A DNA stretch of 64,000 nt from Ralstonia pickettii (GTDB lineage Bacteria; Pseudomonadota; Gammaproteobacteria; Burkholderiales; Burkholderiaceae), in the NCBI RefSeq assembly GCF_030582395.1, contig NZ_CP104382.1, positions 1,469,405 to 1,533,404 on the forward strand. Reading direction: 5' to 3'. How positions within the stretch are numbered: position 1 is the first letter of the stretch; each line of letters starts with the position of its first letter. A program made the translations under genes and the position numbers. Below the pieces are notes generated by a model that searched no databases, was not told the DNA's origin, and worked only from the letters and a program-made list of their open reading frames with translations. Positions 54,869-63,470 of this stretch are shown here, piece by piece.

Positions 54869-55493
54869 GGCGGGCCTCCTTGGTGCTGTTTCCCATACCA
54901 CCCGATGCCCGGATGGGTGTCACATTGGTGCGCGGTGGCGCGTTGTCTTCCGTCAATAAACGTGCAAGCTGCTGCCGCGCACGTGCCAGGCGCGACATGA
55001 CCGTGCCGATGGGCACGTCGACCACAGCGGCAATGTCGCGGTACGGCAGGTCTTCCAGCTCGCGCAGCACAAGTACCTCGCGATACGGCACGGGCAACTG
55101 CGCCAGTGCGGCATGCACGCGGCGCACGTCGTCGATGCGGGCGAGCAGCGCCGCGGGGTCGACGCCATAGCTGGCGCTGTCGTCGTTCGCCTGGCCGGCG
55201 GCCGCGTCGTCATCCCACGGCTGGGCGGGCGCCTGCTTGCGGCGCGCGCATTCCGAGAACCACGTGTTGCGCACGATGGCCAGCAGCCACGGGCGGCCGT
55301 CCCCGCCGCGAAAACCGCCGAACAGCCGGAATGCGCGCAGGCAGGCTTCCTGGACGATGTCATCGGCATCTTGCCCGTCACCAGAAAGCCAGCGCGCCAG
55401 GTTGTACGCGGCATCGACATGCGGCAACACCGCCTGCGCAAAGCGCTGGGCGTCCGTGGGCAGATCGAACGTCGGGTCTGGCAGGTCGTGCAT
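54858..55493 (-). CDS. ECF-family RNA polymerase sigma factor
   Basis: 211 residues with region 2 ('AAYNLARWLSGDGQDADDIVQEACLRAF', 'RPWLLAIVRNTWF') and region 4 ('ALAQLPVPYREVLVLRELEDLPYRDIAAVVDVPIGTVMSRLARARQQL'). It directs transcription of a small regulon, probably its own operon and the divergent metallophosphoesterase and cupredoxin genes. The C-terminal tail after region 4 is short and unstructured. The 197 bp between it and the phosphoesterase gene (55494-55690) holds both promoters. Confidence 0.92.
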   Translation of the reverse strand: MHDLPDPTFDLPTDAQRFAQAVLPHVDAAYNLARWLSGDGQDADDIVQEACLRAFRLFGGFRGGDGRPWLLAIVRNTWFSECARRKQAPAQPWDDDAAAGQANDDSASYGVDPAALLARIDDVRRVHAALAQLPVPYREVLVLRELEDLPYRDIAAVVDVPIGTVMSRLARARQQLARLLTEDNAPPRTNVTPIRASGGMGNSTKEARHEL

Positions 55494-55690
55494 GGCGGCC
55501 TGGAGGCGGTGGGCCTCCGTATACCTGTGTGCAATCCAGTTTATTCCCGCGCCAAAATAATTTTGTGAAAACGCGAATCTCGTGGAATACGCGAGCGCCC
55601 CGGCCGGTATGACAGGCAGGACCGGCCCGTCCTTCTTCGCCCTCGCGCTGGACGGCCACTCAACTCAGTCATCGATTGCAGGGGACCCTC

Positions 55691-56650
55691 ATGAGCAAGC
55701 AACCCGGACGACGCCAGTTCCTGCAACTGGCCGCGGTCGGCGGTCTGGTGTACGCATCCGGCCTGCCCGGCTGGCAGGCAATGGCGGCCACCACGCGCGC
55801 CGCCGGCGCCAAGCCAGACGATTTCTACTTCGTGCAGTTATCCGACACCCACTGGGGCTTCAAGGGCGCGCCCAATCCGGATTCGCAGGGAACGCTGCCC
55901 AAGGCGATTGCGGCGGTGAATGCGCTATCGCCCGCGCCGGACTTTGTCATCTTTACCGGCGACCTGAGCCACATCAGCGACGACCCTGCCGAGCGCCGCA
56001 GGCGCCTGGCCGAGTTTCGCGACATTGCCGCCAAGATCAAGGTGCCGGTGGTGCACTACATGCCCGGCGAACACGATGCCTCGCTCGACAACGGCGAGGC
56101 GTATATCGAACTCTTCGGCCGCACGCACTACGCGTTCGATCACAAGGGCGTGCACTTCATCGCCATCGACAACGTGTCGGACCCGTCCGCGCGCGTGGGC
56201 GACGCGCAACTCGCGTGGCTGGCGGCAGATGTGCGCTCCGTGCCGGAGCACACGCCCATCGTCGTGTTCACGCATCGACCGCTGTTCGATCTGTACCCGC
56301 AGTGGGATTGGGCCACGCGTGACGGCCAGCAGGTCATCGACTTGCTGATGCCGCACCCCAACGTGACGGTGTTCTATGGCCACATCCATCAGGAACATCA
56401 CCACATGACCGGGCATATCGCGCACCACTCCGCGCGCTCGTTGATGTTCCCGCTGCCCGCACCCCCCGCGCCGGGCTCGCAGGCCAAACGCAACCCAATT
56501 CCGTGGGATGCCGCCGCGCCGTATCGCGGCCTGGGCTGGCGCAGCATCACCGGGCACGGCAAGCAGGACGCCGCCACCTGGGCGCTGGCCGAGCAGCCGA
56601 TCCAACCAAACAGCGAAGCCACCGCCGCCAAGACCCCGGAGACCACCTGA
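55691..56650 (+). CDS. Tat-exported calcineurin-like metallophosphoesterase
   Basis: 319 residues. A twin-arginine signal ('GRRQFLQLAAVGG') sends it folded to the periplasm. Metal ligands follow the usual order: Asp52/His54 ('SDTHW'), Asp91 ('TGDLSH'), then 'GEHD' (126-129) where most relatives have GNHD, so Glu replaces the Asn ligand, then 'FTHRPL' and 'GHIHQEHHH'. The start at 55691 omits an in-frame ATG at 55676. The substrate is unknown. It is 1 bp from the cupredoxin gene and divergent from an ECF sigma gene. Confidence 0.85.
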   Translation: MSKQPGRRQFLQLAAVGGLVYASGLPGWQAMAATTRAAGAKPDDFYFVQLSDTHWGFKGAPNPDSQGTLPKAIAAVNALSPAPDFVIFTGDLSHISDDPAERRRRLAEFRDIAAKIKVPVVHYMPGEHDASLDNGEAYIELFGRTHYAFDHKGVHFIAIDNVSDPSARVGDAQLAWLAADVRSVPEHTPIVVFTHRPLFDLYPQWDWATRDGQQVIDLLMPHPNVTVFYGHIHQEHHHMTGHIAHHSARSLMFPLPAPPAPGSQAKRNPIPWDAAAPYRGLGWRSITGHGKQDAATWALAEQPIQPNSEATAAKTPETT

Positions 56651-56651
56651 C

Positions 56652-57029
56652 ATGCGCGCCTTGATCGCACACAACCCCAAGCGCCGGCTGGCGCTGCGTC
56701 AGATGACCGTGCTTGCGGCAGGCGCGGCCCTCGCCTGCGTCGCTCACGGCGAGGGCCCGACGGTCATCCGCGTGCATGCGCGCAAGTTCACGTTCACGCC
56801 CGACAAGATCACGCTCAAACGCGGCGTGCCCGTGGTGCTCGAGCTGACCGGACAGGACATCCTGATGGGCTTTTCGATTCCGGATTTCAACGTGCGCGCC
56901 GATGTGGTGCCGGGGCAGACCGTGCGGCTGGCGCTCACGCCCGACAAGACCGGCACGTTTGATTTCCTGTGCGACATCTTCTGCGGCTCCGGCCATGAGA
57001 CGATGAATGGAACGTTGACCGTCACCTGA
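56652..57029 (+). CDS. Periplasmic CuA-like cupredoxin
   Basis: 125 residues with an N-terminal hydrophobic export signal (about 13-32) and one cupredoxin domain. The C-terminal loop 'CDIFCGSGHETM' has the CuA pattern Cys107-x3-Cys111-x3-His115-x2-Met118 seen in cytochrome oxidase subunit II and nitrous-oxide reductase. At the place of the usual first histidine ('DVxHSF') there is Met72 ('DILMGF'), so only one His ligand remains. It may bind copper as a red/purple variant, act as copper sensor or chaperone. Follows the metallophosphoesterase by one base. Confidence 0.82.
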   Translation: MRALIAHNPKRRLALRQMTVLAAGAALACVAHGEGPTVIRVHARKFTFTPDKITLKRGVPVVLELTGQDILMGFSIPDFNVRADVVPGQTVRLALTPDKTGTFDFLCDIFCGSGHETMNGTLTVT

Positions 57030-57057
57030 AGCGCACCGTTGCACCTCCAACACAAAA

Positions 57058-57078
57058 CGCCCCGACCTGTTCGGGGCG
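57058..57078 (-). terminator. Rho-independent terminator of the ArsR-AHSA1 operon
   Basis: CGCCCCGA (57058-57065) pairs perfectly with TCGGGGCG (57071-57078) around a CCTGT loop. On the minus strand it is followed by TTTTGTGT. It lies between two convergent operons and may also act on the cupredoxin transcript, though without T-run on that side. Confidence 0.7.
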
Positions 57079-57099
57079 CTCTCGTCTGCAGACGCGGTC

Positions 57100-57618
57100 T
57101 TAAGCCAGCGCGTCTCGCTCGGCCAGGGCCAGCAGCAGTTCGTCGAGCCGCTCCATGGTGGAGGTCATGCCGTCTTTCATCCCCATGTCGATGACCTTCT
57201 GCACGTCTTCCGGCGAGTTGTACAACACCACAGTCGTGACGAGGGTGCGTTCTTTCGCATCGGCAAAGGTGACATCCCAGCGGGCGCGGGGCATATGCGG
57301 ATTCACGGCGCCAGCTTCATCAGAAAAAGCATCAAGGGCCGCATAGCCATCGATCGGGTTGATCTTCTGATAGTCCAGGCGGCTCCAGAAAGACTCTCCC
57401 TCGGGAGTGACCATGGCGTAGTGCCAGTAGCCGCCTTCCTTGAATTCCATATGCTTGGTCTTGGTGGTGAGCGGCTTGGGCGCAAACCACTGATCGAGCA
57501 GTTCGCGCTTCGTATGGCAATCCCACACCAGCTGGCGCTTTGCCGCGAACTCTCGCCTCACGGTGAGGCTGTTTTTTTGCATGTCGACCACGAAATCAAA
57601 CCGAAGATCAGCCTTCAT
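57100..57618 (-). CDS. SRPBCC / AHSA1-domain protein
   Basis: 172 residues with the Bet-v1-like AHSA1 fold: 'LTVRREFAAKRQLVWDCHTKRELLDQWFAP', 'GGYWHYAMVTPEGESFWSRLDYQKI', and a C-terminal helix 'DGMTSTMERLDELLL'. Such proteins have a hydrophobic cavity for small lipophilic ligands and often form an operon with an ArsR regulator. It overlaps the ArsR gene by 11 bp, so the two are coupled. Ligand unknown. Confidence 0.85.
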   Translation of the reverse strand: MKADLRFDFVVDMQKNSLTVRREFAAKRQLVWDCHTKRELLDQWFAPKPLTTKTKHMEFKEGGYWHYAMVTPEGESFWSRLDYQKINPIDGYAALDAFSDEAGAVNPHMPRARWDVTFADAKERTLVTTVVLYNSPEDVQKVIDMGMKDGMTSTMERLDELLLALAERDALA

Positions 57619-57952
57619 TGCCTTCTCCTTGGAGTTTCTCTAAGAGCTTGTCCAGATTGCTGTACCTGCCCGCCCAGATCGCGTGCTGTCGCTCAAACCA
57701 GCGCTCGGCGGCGGCCAACTTCTTGCGCTCGAGCGTGCACGTCCGGATTCGGCCGCTCTTCTCAGAGCGGACCAGCCCGACGTCTTCCAGCACCCGCATG
57801 TGCTTCATGAACGACGGCAGCGCCATGTCGAATGGTTCCGCCAGTTCACTTACCGACGCGGGCCCTTCACCGAGCCGTTGAATAACCGCCCTGCGCGTTG
57901 GGTCCGAAAGCGCGTGAAATACCGCGTCTAGCGCAATTCCATTGTTATCCAT
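57608..57952 (-). CDS. ArsR-family transcriptional regulator
   Basis: 114-residue winged-helix protein ('FHALSDPTRRAVIQRLGEGPASVSELAEPFDMALPSFMKHMRVLEDVGLV'). No ArsR-type metal cysteine pair is present, so it likely senses something other than metal. The start at 57952 is the first codon of an apparently leaderless transcript, since a good promoter ends seven bases upstream. It controls itself and the AHSA1 gene. Confidence 0.88.
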   Translation of the reverse strand: MDNNGIALDAVFHALSDPTRRAVIQRLGEGPASVSELAEPFDMALPSFMKHMRVLEDVGLVRSEKSGRIRTCTLERKKLAAAERWFERQHAIWAGRYSNLDKLLEKLQGEGNEG

Positions 57953-57959
57953 TTGGCTA

Positions 57960-57988
57960 ACTATATACGTGAGAATGCGTTGATGCAA
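57960..57988 (-). promoter_or_regulatory. Promoter of the ArsR gene (leaderless transcript)
   Basis: On the minus strand TTGCAT (complement of 57983-57988) and TATAGT (complement of 57960-57965) are spaced by exactly 17 bp. The start of transcription would fall at or next to the ATG at 57952, with no room for a ribosome site. Confidence 0.6.
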
Positions 57989-58088
57989 CAAGGTTCGACA
58001 GCGTGTGGTGACACAGGTGGGCGGCCGGTCAGCATGCACACATACCCATGCTAGGATGACCTTCCCCCCGGCAGCCGCCACACCGCAC

Positions 58089-58682
58089 ATGACGACCATC
58101 TACGCGACCCTCGGCGTGCAGCCGGACGCCACCCTGGACGAAATCAAGCGCGCTTACCGCCGCGCCGCAATGAAGTGGCATCCCGACCGCAACCCCGGCC
58201 GAGAAGCCGAGGCCTATGCGGCGTTCCAGGAAATTCGCGAAGCCTACGCGATCCTCTCCGACGCTGAACAGCGCCGTGTCTACGACGAGGTATTCGCACA
58301 GGAAATGCAGCGCTGGCAAGCGGAGCGCGATGCCCTGGAAGCACAGGAGCGCGAAGCGCAACGCGAGCGCGAACGCCTTGCGCAGGAGCATTACGAAAAG
58401 ATGGTCGCCATCGCCATGCGTTTTGCCGACGATGGCCACCATCGCGACGTCCTGTTCGGCGTGCTGCTCGGCAGGGACTGCGATGCAGAACTCGCCGCGC
58501 GCATCGCCGACAGCGTGTGGGCCTTGCAGGAAGCACGGCGCTCCCCCAAGCCTGCAACGGAGATGACCGACGCGCAGCCAGCGCCCGCACCCGAAGACGC
58601 GGCCTCCAACATCGACGAATCTGCAGTGCCGCGGCGTGCGTTCGAGTCGTTCTGGCAGGGGTTGTTTGGTTTGCGCCCCTAG
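58089..58682 (+). CDS. Small J-domain (DnaJ-like) co-chaperone
   Basis: 197 residues: an N-terminal J domain (about 2-68; HPD motif at 31-33 in 'WHPDRNPG'), followed by a charged coiled coil (70-110, rich in Glu, Arg, Gln) and a helical C-terminal region. It lacks the Gly/Phe, zinc-finger and substrate domains of DnaJ, so it would stimulate an Hsp70 in a specialised role. The ATG at 58089 is used because the J domain begins there. It stands alone, divergent from arsR. Confidence 0.85.
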   Translation: MTTIYATLGVQPDATLDEIKRAYRRAAMKWHPDRNPGREAEAYAAFQEIREAYAILSDAEQRRVYDEVFAQEMQRWQAERDALEAQEREAQRERERLAQEHYEKMVAIAMRFADDGHHRDVLFGVLLGRDCDAELAARIADSVWALQEARRSPKPATEMTDAQPAPAPEDAASNIDESAVPRRAFESFWQGLFGLRP

Positions 58683-59146
58683 GAACCGGCTGGCCGGCCC
58701 GTTGACTGCGGATCATTGGATGCAAGTCCGACTCGCGCTGCGGGCAGGCGCACCAAGGTTGTGCAGCAGCGTGCGAGCACCTTCGTCATAAGCCAAACGT
58801 TTGCAAATCGCCGTGTCGTCGTGCCGAGTTCATTGAGGCGCGAACCACGTATGAGACAAACGCGCACGCCTTGTGAGCATTAAAGGATTCATGTGGGCTG
58901 CCGATGAACAGATTGCGTCTGTTGCGGTTAATCAGCTTATTCGTCGTCATGCCCAACTATCCGCATTCTGTCTGTCGCATGGGCGCCCCGATCTGCCGGG
59001 CGTGGCGGGTGCTGCTGGCGCATGCCGTCATCTACAGGCAATCCATGCTCAGCAATATCGAGGGCCCCAAACGACGGACGGCCGCGAGAGGTCTCTCCTG
59101 CTCGGCGAGCCCAACCGGCTCATACCGAACCGAAAGCGAGCGTGAT
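58683..59146. other. 464-bp gene-free gap ahead of the binding-protein/c-di-GMP operon
   Basis: No convincing gene is seen. An ATG at 58904 opens the downstream binding-protein frame early, but the resulting 80 residues are low in resemblance to any signal peptide and would bury the lipobox. The stretch should contain the operon promoter and perhaps a long leader; no strong -35/-10 pair or hairpin stood out. Confidence 0.4.
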
Positions 59147-60436
59147 GTGCGACGAAGCCATTTTGCCCGGCTGCTATCCGGTCTGATCGGTTTGCTGGTT
59201 CTGTCCGGTTGCCAGCAGCAAGACGCCCCCCTCACCAGTGCGCCCCCGCCGCACCGGACCAGCATTACGGCATTGATCTGGGCTCCGGACTGGCCCGAGC
59301 AGATGCTTCAGATTGCTGCCGAGTTCAGCAAGCTCAATCCCAATGTGCAGGTGGACGTTCAGTTCATGATCGGCAATTCGGTCGAAGAGAACATCAAACC
59401 CCGCGTCGCTGCCGGCACGATGCCCGATCTTTTGAGCGTCAACCCAAATGCCTATTCGGCCGAACTGGCAGAACAGGGCATCCTGGCCAATGTCAGCCAG
59501 ACATCGGCGTGGACCAACATGCTCGCCCCGCTCAAGCGGGACTGGACCAGCCGCCGCGGCACAGGATTCGGCATCTCGGGCGGTGTCGCCACGACGATGA
59601 TCTACTACAACCGCGAGATGTTCGAAAAAGCGGGCATCGACAAGCTGCCAGCAAATTTCGACGAGTTCCTGCGCGTTTGCGCGCAACTCAAACGCGCAGG
59701 ATTCACGCCCATGATGTTGAACGGCGCATTCCCGAACATGCTCGGAAACGGGCCGTTTGCCTCGGGCTTCGCCAACAACGTGATCGCGCACGAGCCGAAC
59801 TGGAAAAGCAAGATGGCCGAGGGCACGCTGGATCTCGACACCCCGGAGGTCGCCGATATCTTCGCCAAAATGGCACTGCTACCGGAACGGGGCTACGTCC
59901 AGGCGTCGTTCATGGCAACCGGCTACGACGACGGTATGCGTCTTTTCAAGGAAGGCAAGGTGGCGATGGCCTTCCAGGGCAGTTGGGCGGCGGGCCAGTT
60001 GCTGCACGGCAATCGCTTTGCGGTCGGCGCGTTCATCCCGCCATGGAATAAGCGCGGCGAGCAGGTGGTGCCCGTGCTCGGCAGCGAGACAGGCTTTGCC
60101 GTATGCGAGACCCCCAACAAGGCGGCTGCAATGCGCTTTCTGGAATTCATCGCCGGCAAAGGCTTCCCGATCCTGCAGAGAAAGCGCCACAACATCTCCC
60201 CGTTCCAGCAAGACGCGGAACCGGCCGTCACTGACCCGGAAATCGTCGACTACACGAATACCGTCAGCCGCTATCTGGTGACAGCCAGCCCGTACTATTC
60301 GACGCTACCTTCAAACACGCTCGAGTCACTGCATGGGTTGATGCAGGACGTGTTGCTCAAGAAGATCTCGCCCCGCCAAGCGGCCAAGCGACTCGACGAG
60401 TCGGTCAAGAATGAAGCGAAGATGCACTACAAATGA
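59147..60436 (+). CDS. Extracellular solute-binding lipoprotein (family 1 / UgpB-like)
   Basis: 429 residues from GTG 59147, chosen because it starts a lipoprotein signal ('RRSHFARLLSGLIGLLVLSGC', Cys22). The mature protein has the periplasmic sugar-binding family 1 fold ('TSITALIWAPDWPEQMLQIAAEFSKLNPNVQVDVQFM', 'GTMPDLLSVNP', 'MIYYNREMFEKAGI', 'FKEGKVAMAFQGSWAAGQ', 'AAMRFLEFIAGKGFPILQRKRHNISPF'). There is no permease or ATPase gene beside it. Instead it overlaps by 4 bp (ATGA) a membrane GGDEF-EAL protein, so it probably acts as a ligand-sensing partner of that receptor rather than as a transporter subunit. Confidence 0.85.
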   Translation: MRRSHFARLLSGLIGLLVLSGCQQQDAPLTSAPPPHRTSITALIWAPDWPEQMLQIAAEFSKLNPNVQVDVQFMIGNSVEENIKPRVAAGTMPDLLSVNPNAYSAELAEQGILANVSQTSAWTNMLAPLKRDWTSRRGTGFGISGGVATTMIYYNREMFEKAGIDKLPANFDEFLRVCAQLKRAGFTPMMLNGAFPNMLGNGPFASGFANNVIAHEPNWKSKMAEGTLDLDTPEVADIFAKMALLPERGYVQASFMATGYDDGMRLFKEGKVAMAFQGSWAAGQLLHGNRFAVGAFIPPWNKRGEQVVPVLGSETGFAVCETPNKAAAMRFLEFIAGKGFPILQRKRHNISPFQQDAEPAVTDPEIVDYTNTVSRYLVTASPYYSTLPSNTLESLHGLMQDVLLKKISPRQAAKRLDESVKNEAKMHYK

Positions 60437-63375
60437 ACTCGATCCCACGGTTGCCGCAGCGCGCTTTCGACTATCTCTCACAGGACCTGCTTCGCCGCGT
60501 TGAGATTCGCCACCGGCTGGTTGCCGCGTTCATCCTGTTGTCTCTGCTGCCGATCTGCATCTCGGCCAGCATTTCGTATGTGAATTCGATCGCGGCGATC
60601 AAGGAGAACGCCGAGATATTCTCGAAGGAAGTGGTCAAGCAAGTCTCGAGGAACATCGAATTGCGCATGCGGCAGATCGAGACGGAAAGCAACTTGCTGG
60701 TGCTCTCCAATCGGGTTCAAGGTGCGCTTGCCAGGGCTGCGAACGGCAACAGCAAGGAGCAAAGCGAGGCACGCCAGGACATGGCGCGGCTGCTCCTCGA
60801 GCATTACGGATCGGTTGATTTCATCAACCAGAAGTATCTGCTCGACGAGAACAACCGGATTCTCGACACCCAGGCCGCCACGCGATTGACCGAGGGTGTG
60901 ACACGCCTCGTCGCACGCGCTCAGGACGAGCATGCGCACACGTACTGGGGCAGCTACGACAACGGTGTTGGGCAGCAAAATGTCGGGGTGGTACGCGCCA
61001 TCATCGACAAGAACAGCAACCGCCAGCTCGGCAATCTGGTGCTGATCGTCCGCCCGGCATACTTCTCGACCATCTTCAACGACGTCGCCACGGGCAGCGG
61101 TACGCAAATCTACATCCTCGATGCGAGTAACGAGGTCATCATCCGGGCCGCCGACGCCTCGAATGACATCGACGCACTCCCCGAACCCGGCCTGCTCGAA
61201 AACATCGCGCGCAACGCGACATCGGGCGAGGCGCGCAGCTTTGTTGCGGTCGAGGGAAAGCGCGGAGGACGCTATTTGACTGCGTACGCAAAGATCCCCG
61301 GCACGACCTGGTTCGTGGTGAGCACCATCGCGGAGAAAAAGCTGACGGCCGAGGCGCAGGCGGTGCGCAACCAGATCGCGCTGGTCGGCATCTCGGGGGT
61401 TCTTCTGTCGATCTTCCTCGCCTACTTCATCTCGCACAGCATTTCCGCGCCGCTCAGGGAGCTGGTTCGCAAGGTGCACGATACCGGCGACGATGCCGGC
61501 GCCCAGGTGGACGAAGAAAAGCACGTGGAAGCCGGGGCCCGCGCCCAGGACGAGTTGAGCAGGCTCGCGCAGCGCTTCGAGAGAATGCGCGAAGCGATCA
61601 AACAGAAGATCCAGAAGATCAACGAGATCAATGCCTCGCTCGAGCAGACCGTCATCGAGCGGACGGCAGAGCTCGTCACGCGGGAGCGGGAATCTCGCAC
61701 ACTGATCGAGAACTCGCCCGACACGATTGCCCGCTATGACCGCGAGTCCCGCCGCATCTACGCCAACCCTGCGTTCTGTGCCCTTGCTGGTTGCAGCCTT
61801 ACGGAAGCGCTCGGCAAGCGGCCCTCGGAACTCCCCGGCGGCGAAAACGCGCGCGTCTATGAAAAGATCATCAGCGACGTCATTTCAAGCGGCACAAGCG
61901 CGCAATTCGAACTGAGATGGGCCGGCAAGGATGGGCAGGAACAATGCTCGCACGTCCGCCTCACGCCGGAGACCGACCAAGCCGGCAATGTGCATTCCGT
62001 GTTGGCGGTCGGTCGTGATCTCTCCGACCGGATGGCGTTTGAGGCAACCATCTGGAAACAGGCCAATTTCGATGCACTGACGGGCCTGCCAAATCGGCAG
62101 ATGTTCCACGAGCGACTCGCGCAGGAAGCCAGTCAGCCAGGCCGTATCGGGCGGCGCATGGCGTTGATGCTGATCGATCTCGACCGCTTCAAGGAGGTCA
62201 ACGACTCGCTTGGGCACGACAGGGGAGATACGTTGCTGATCGAGGCCGGCAAGCGCATCAGCTCGTGCGTGCGCCAAACGGATACGGTCGCCCGCCTTGG
62301 CGGCGATGAGTTCACCGTCATCCTGCCCAATGTGGATGACGCGGAGAGCGTTGAGCGGATCGCCGGGACCATCATCGGCAAGTTGGCCGAGCCATTCAAA
62401 CTGGGCGCAGACGAAGCCTTCATCTCTGCCAGCGTTGGCGTCACGTTCTACCCCGACGACGCCCACGATCTTGACGTGCTGTTCAAGAATGCAGATCAAG
62501 CCATGTATGCGGCCAAGAACGCCGGGCGCAATCGCTTCAGTTACTTCAAGCCCGATATGCAGGTGGAGGCCGAACAGCGCCTGCGGCTCACCAGCGATCT
62601 GCGCACCGCGCTGCCCAGCGGCCAGTTTCAGGTCTACTACCAGCCCATCGTCGAGCTCGCCACGGGCGAGGTTTGCAAAGCCGAGGCGCTGATCCGTTGG
62701 CTGCACCCGGAGCGCGGCACCATCAGCCCGCATGATTTCATTTCCGTGGCGGAAGACACGAGCCTCATCGTCCCCATCGGCGATTGGGTATTCAAGCAGG
62801 CGGTGCGACAGGCGCGTCAATGGCGCGATCGGTTCCATCCGTCTTTCCAGATCAGCGTCAACATGTCTCCGGTGCAGATGCGGCAGGATGGCCAACTGTG
62901 CGCGCGATGGCCCGACTTCCTTGCACGGGAAGGGCTGCCCGCTCAGAGCGTGATGGTGGAAATCACGGAAGGGCTGCTATTGCAGGCCGAATCGCGGACG
63001 GACGAGACGCTGCTGACGCTGCGCAGCGCAGGCATCGGAATCTCGATTGACGACTTCGGAACCGGTTACTCGTCGCTTGCGTATCTCAAGCGCTTCGATA
63101 TTGACTACCTGAAGATCGATCGGTCATTCGTCCACAACCTGAGCTTTGACGAAGACAACCAGGCACTGTGCGAGGCAATGGTCGTGCTGGCACACAAATT
63201 GGGGCTCAAAGTCATTGCCGAAGGCGTGGAGACCGCCGAGCAGCGGGATTTTCTCAAGGCAGTCGATTGCGACTTTGCGCAGGGCTTTCTTTATTCGACC
63301 CCGGTTCCGCCGCATGAATTCGAACGTCGCGTCTGGCCCATGAGCGAGAAGCGGGCCGCTGATGCTTCAGCATGA
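60433..63375 (+). CDS. Membrane c-di-GMP sensor enzyme: dCACHE-HAMP-PAS-GGDEF-EAL
   Basis: 980 residues: TM1 at about 28-51, a periplasmic dCACHE-like sensor (52-312), TM2 at 313-337, HAMP and coiled coil (337-425), PAS (430-545), GGDEF with active site 'GGDEF' (623-627) and I-site 'RQTD' four residues upstream, and EAL with 'EALIRW' (from 751), 'DDFGTGYSS', 'YLKIDRSF' and 'AEGVET' intact. Both catalytic domains look active. The gene overlaps the solute-binding lipoprotein gene by ATGA, so the two are made together; the bound solute probably sets the enzyme's output. Confidence 0.92.
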   Translation: MNSIPRLPQRAFDYLSQDLLRRVEIRHRLVAAFILLSLLPICISASISYVNSIAAIKENAEIFSKEVVKQVSRNIELRMRQIETESNLLVLSNRVQGALARAANGNSKEQSEARQDMARLLLEHYGSVDFINQKYLLDENNRILDTQAATRLTEGVTRLVARAQDEHAHTYWGSYDNGVGQQNVGVVRAIIDKNSNRQLGNLVLIVRPAYFSTIFNDVATGSGTQIYILDASNEVIIRAADASNDIDALPEPGLLENIARNATSGEARSFVAVEGKRGGRYLTAYAKIPGTTWFVVSTIAEKKLTAEAQAVRNQIALVGISGVLLSIFLAYFISHSISAPLRELVRKVHDTGDDAGAQVDEEKHVEAGARAQDELSRLAQRFERMREAIKQKIQKINEINASLEQTVIERTAELVTRERESRTLIENSPDTIARYDRESRRIYANPAFCALAGCSLTEALGKRPSELPGGENARVYEKIISDVISSGTSAQFELRWAGKDGQEQCSHVRLTPETDQAGNVHSVLAVGRDLSDRMAFEATIWKQANFDALTGLPNRQMFHERLAQEASQPGRIGRRMALMLIDLDRFKEVNDSLGHDRGDTLLIEAGKRISSCVRQTDTVARLGGDEFTVILPNVDDAESVERIAGTIIGKLAEPFKLGADEAFISASVGVTFYPDDAHDLDVLFKNADQAMYAAKNAGRNRFSYFKPDMQVEAEQRLRLTSDLRTALPSGQFQVYYQPIVELATGEVCKAEALIRWLHPERGTISPHDFISVAEDTSLIVPIGDWVFKQAVRQARQWRDRFHPSFQISVNMSPVQMRQDGQLCARWPDFLAREGLPAQSVMVEITEGLLLQAESRTDETLLTLRSAGIGISIDDFGTGYSSLAYLKRFDIDYLKIDRSFVHNLSFDEDNQALCEAMVVLAHKLGLKVIAEGVETAEQRDFLKAVDCDFAQGFLYSTPVPPHEFERRVWPMSEKRAADASA

Positions 63376-63470
63376 AGGACCGGGACACGGAGTTTGAAGA
63401 GATCAGGCGCCGCCTCGTCGTGTCCACAGCGGGAGAAGCCTTTCATGTGGTACGGCACACATGAACATCG

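Noticed and set aside
58904..59146. An early ATG for the solute-binding lipoprotein.
   Set aside because: It would put 81 residues before the lipoprotein signal peptide and prevent normal export; GTG 59147 fits the lipobox.
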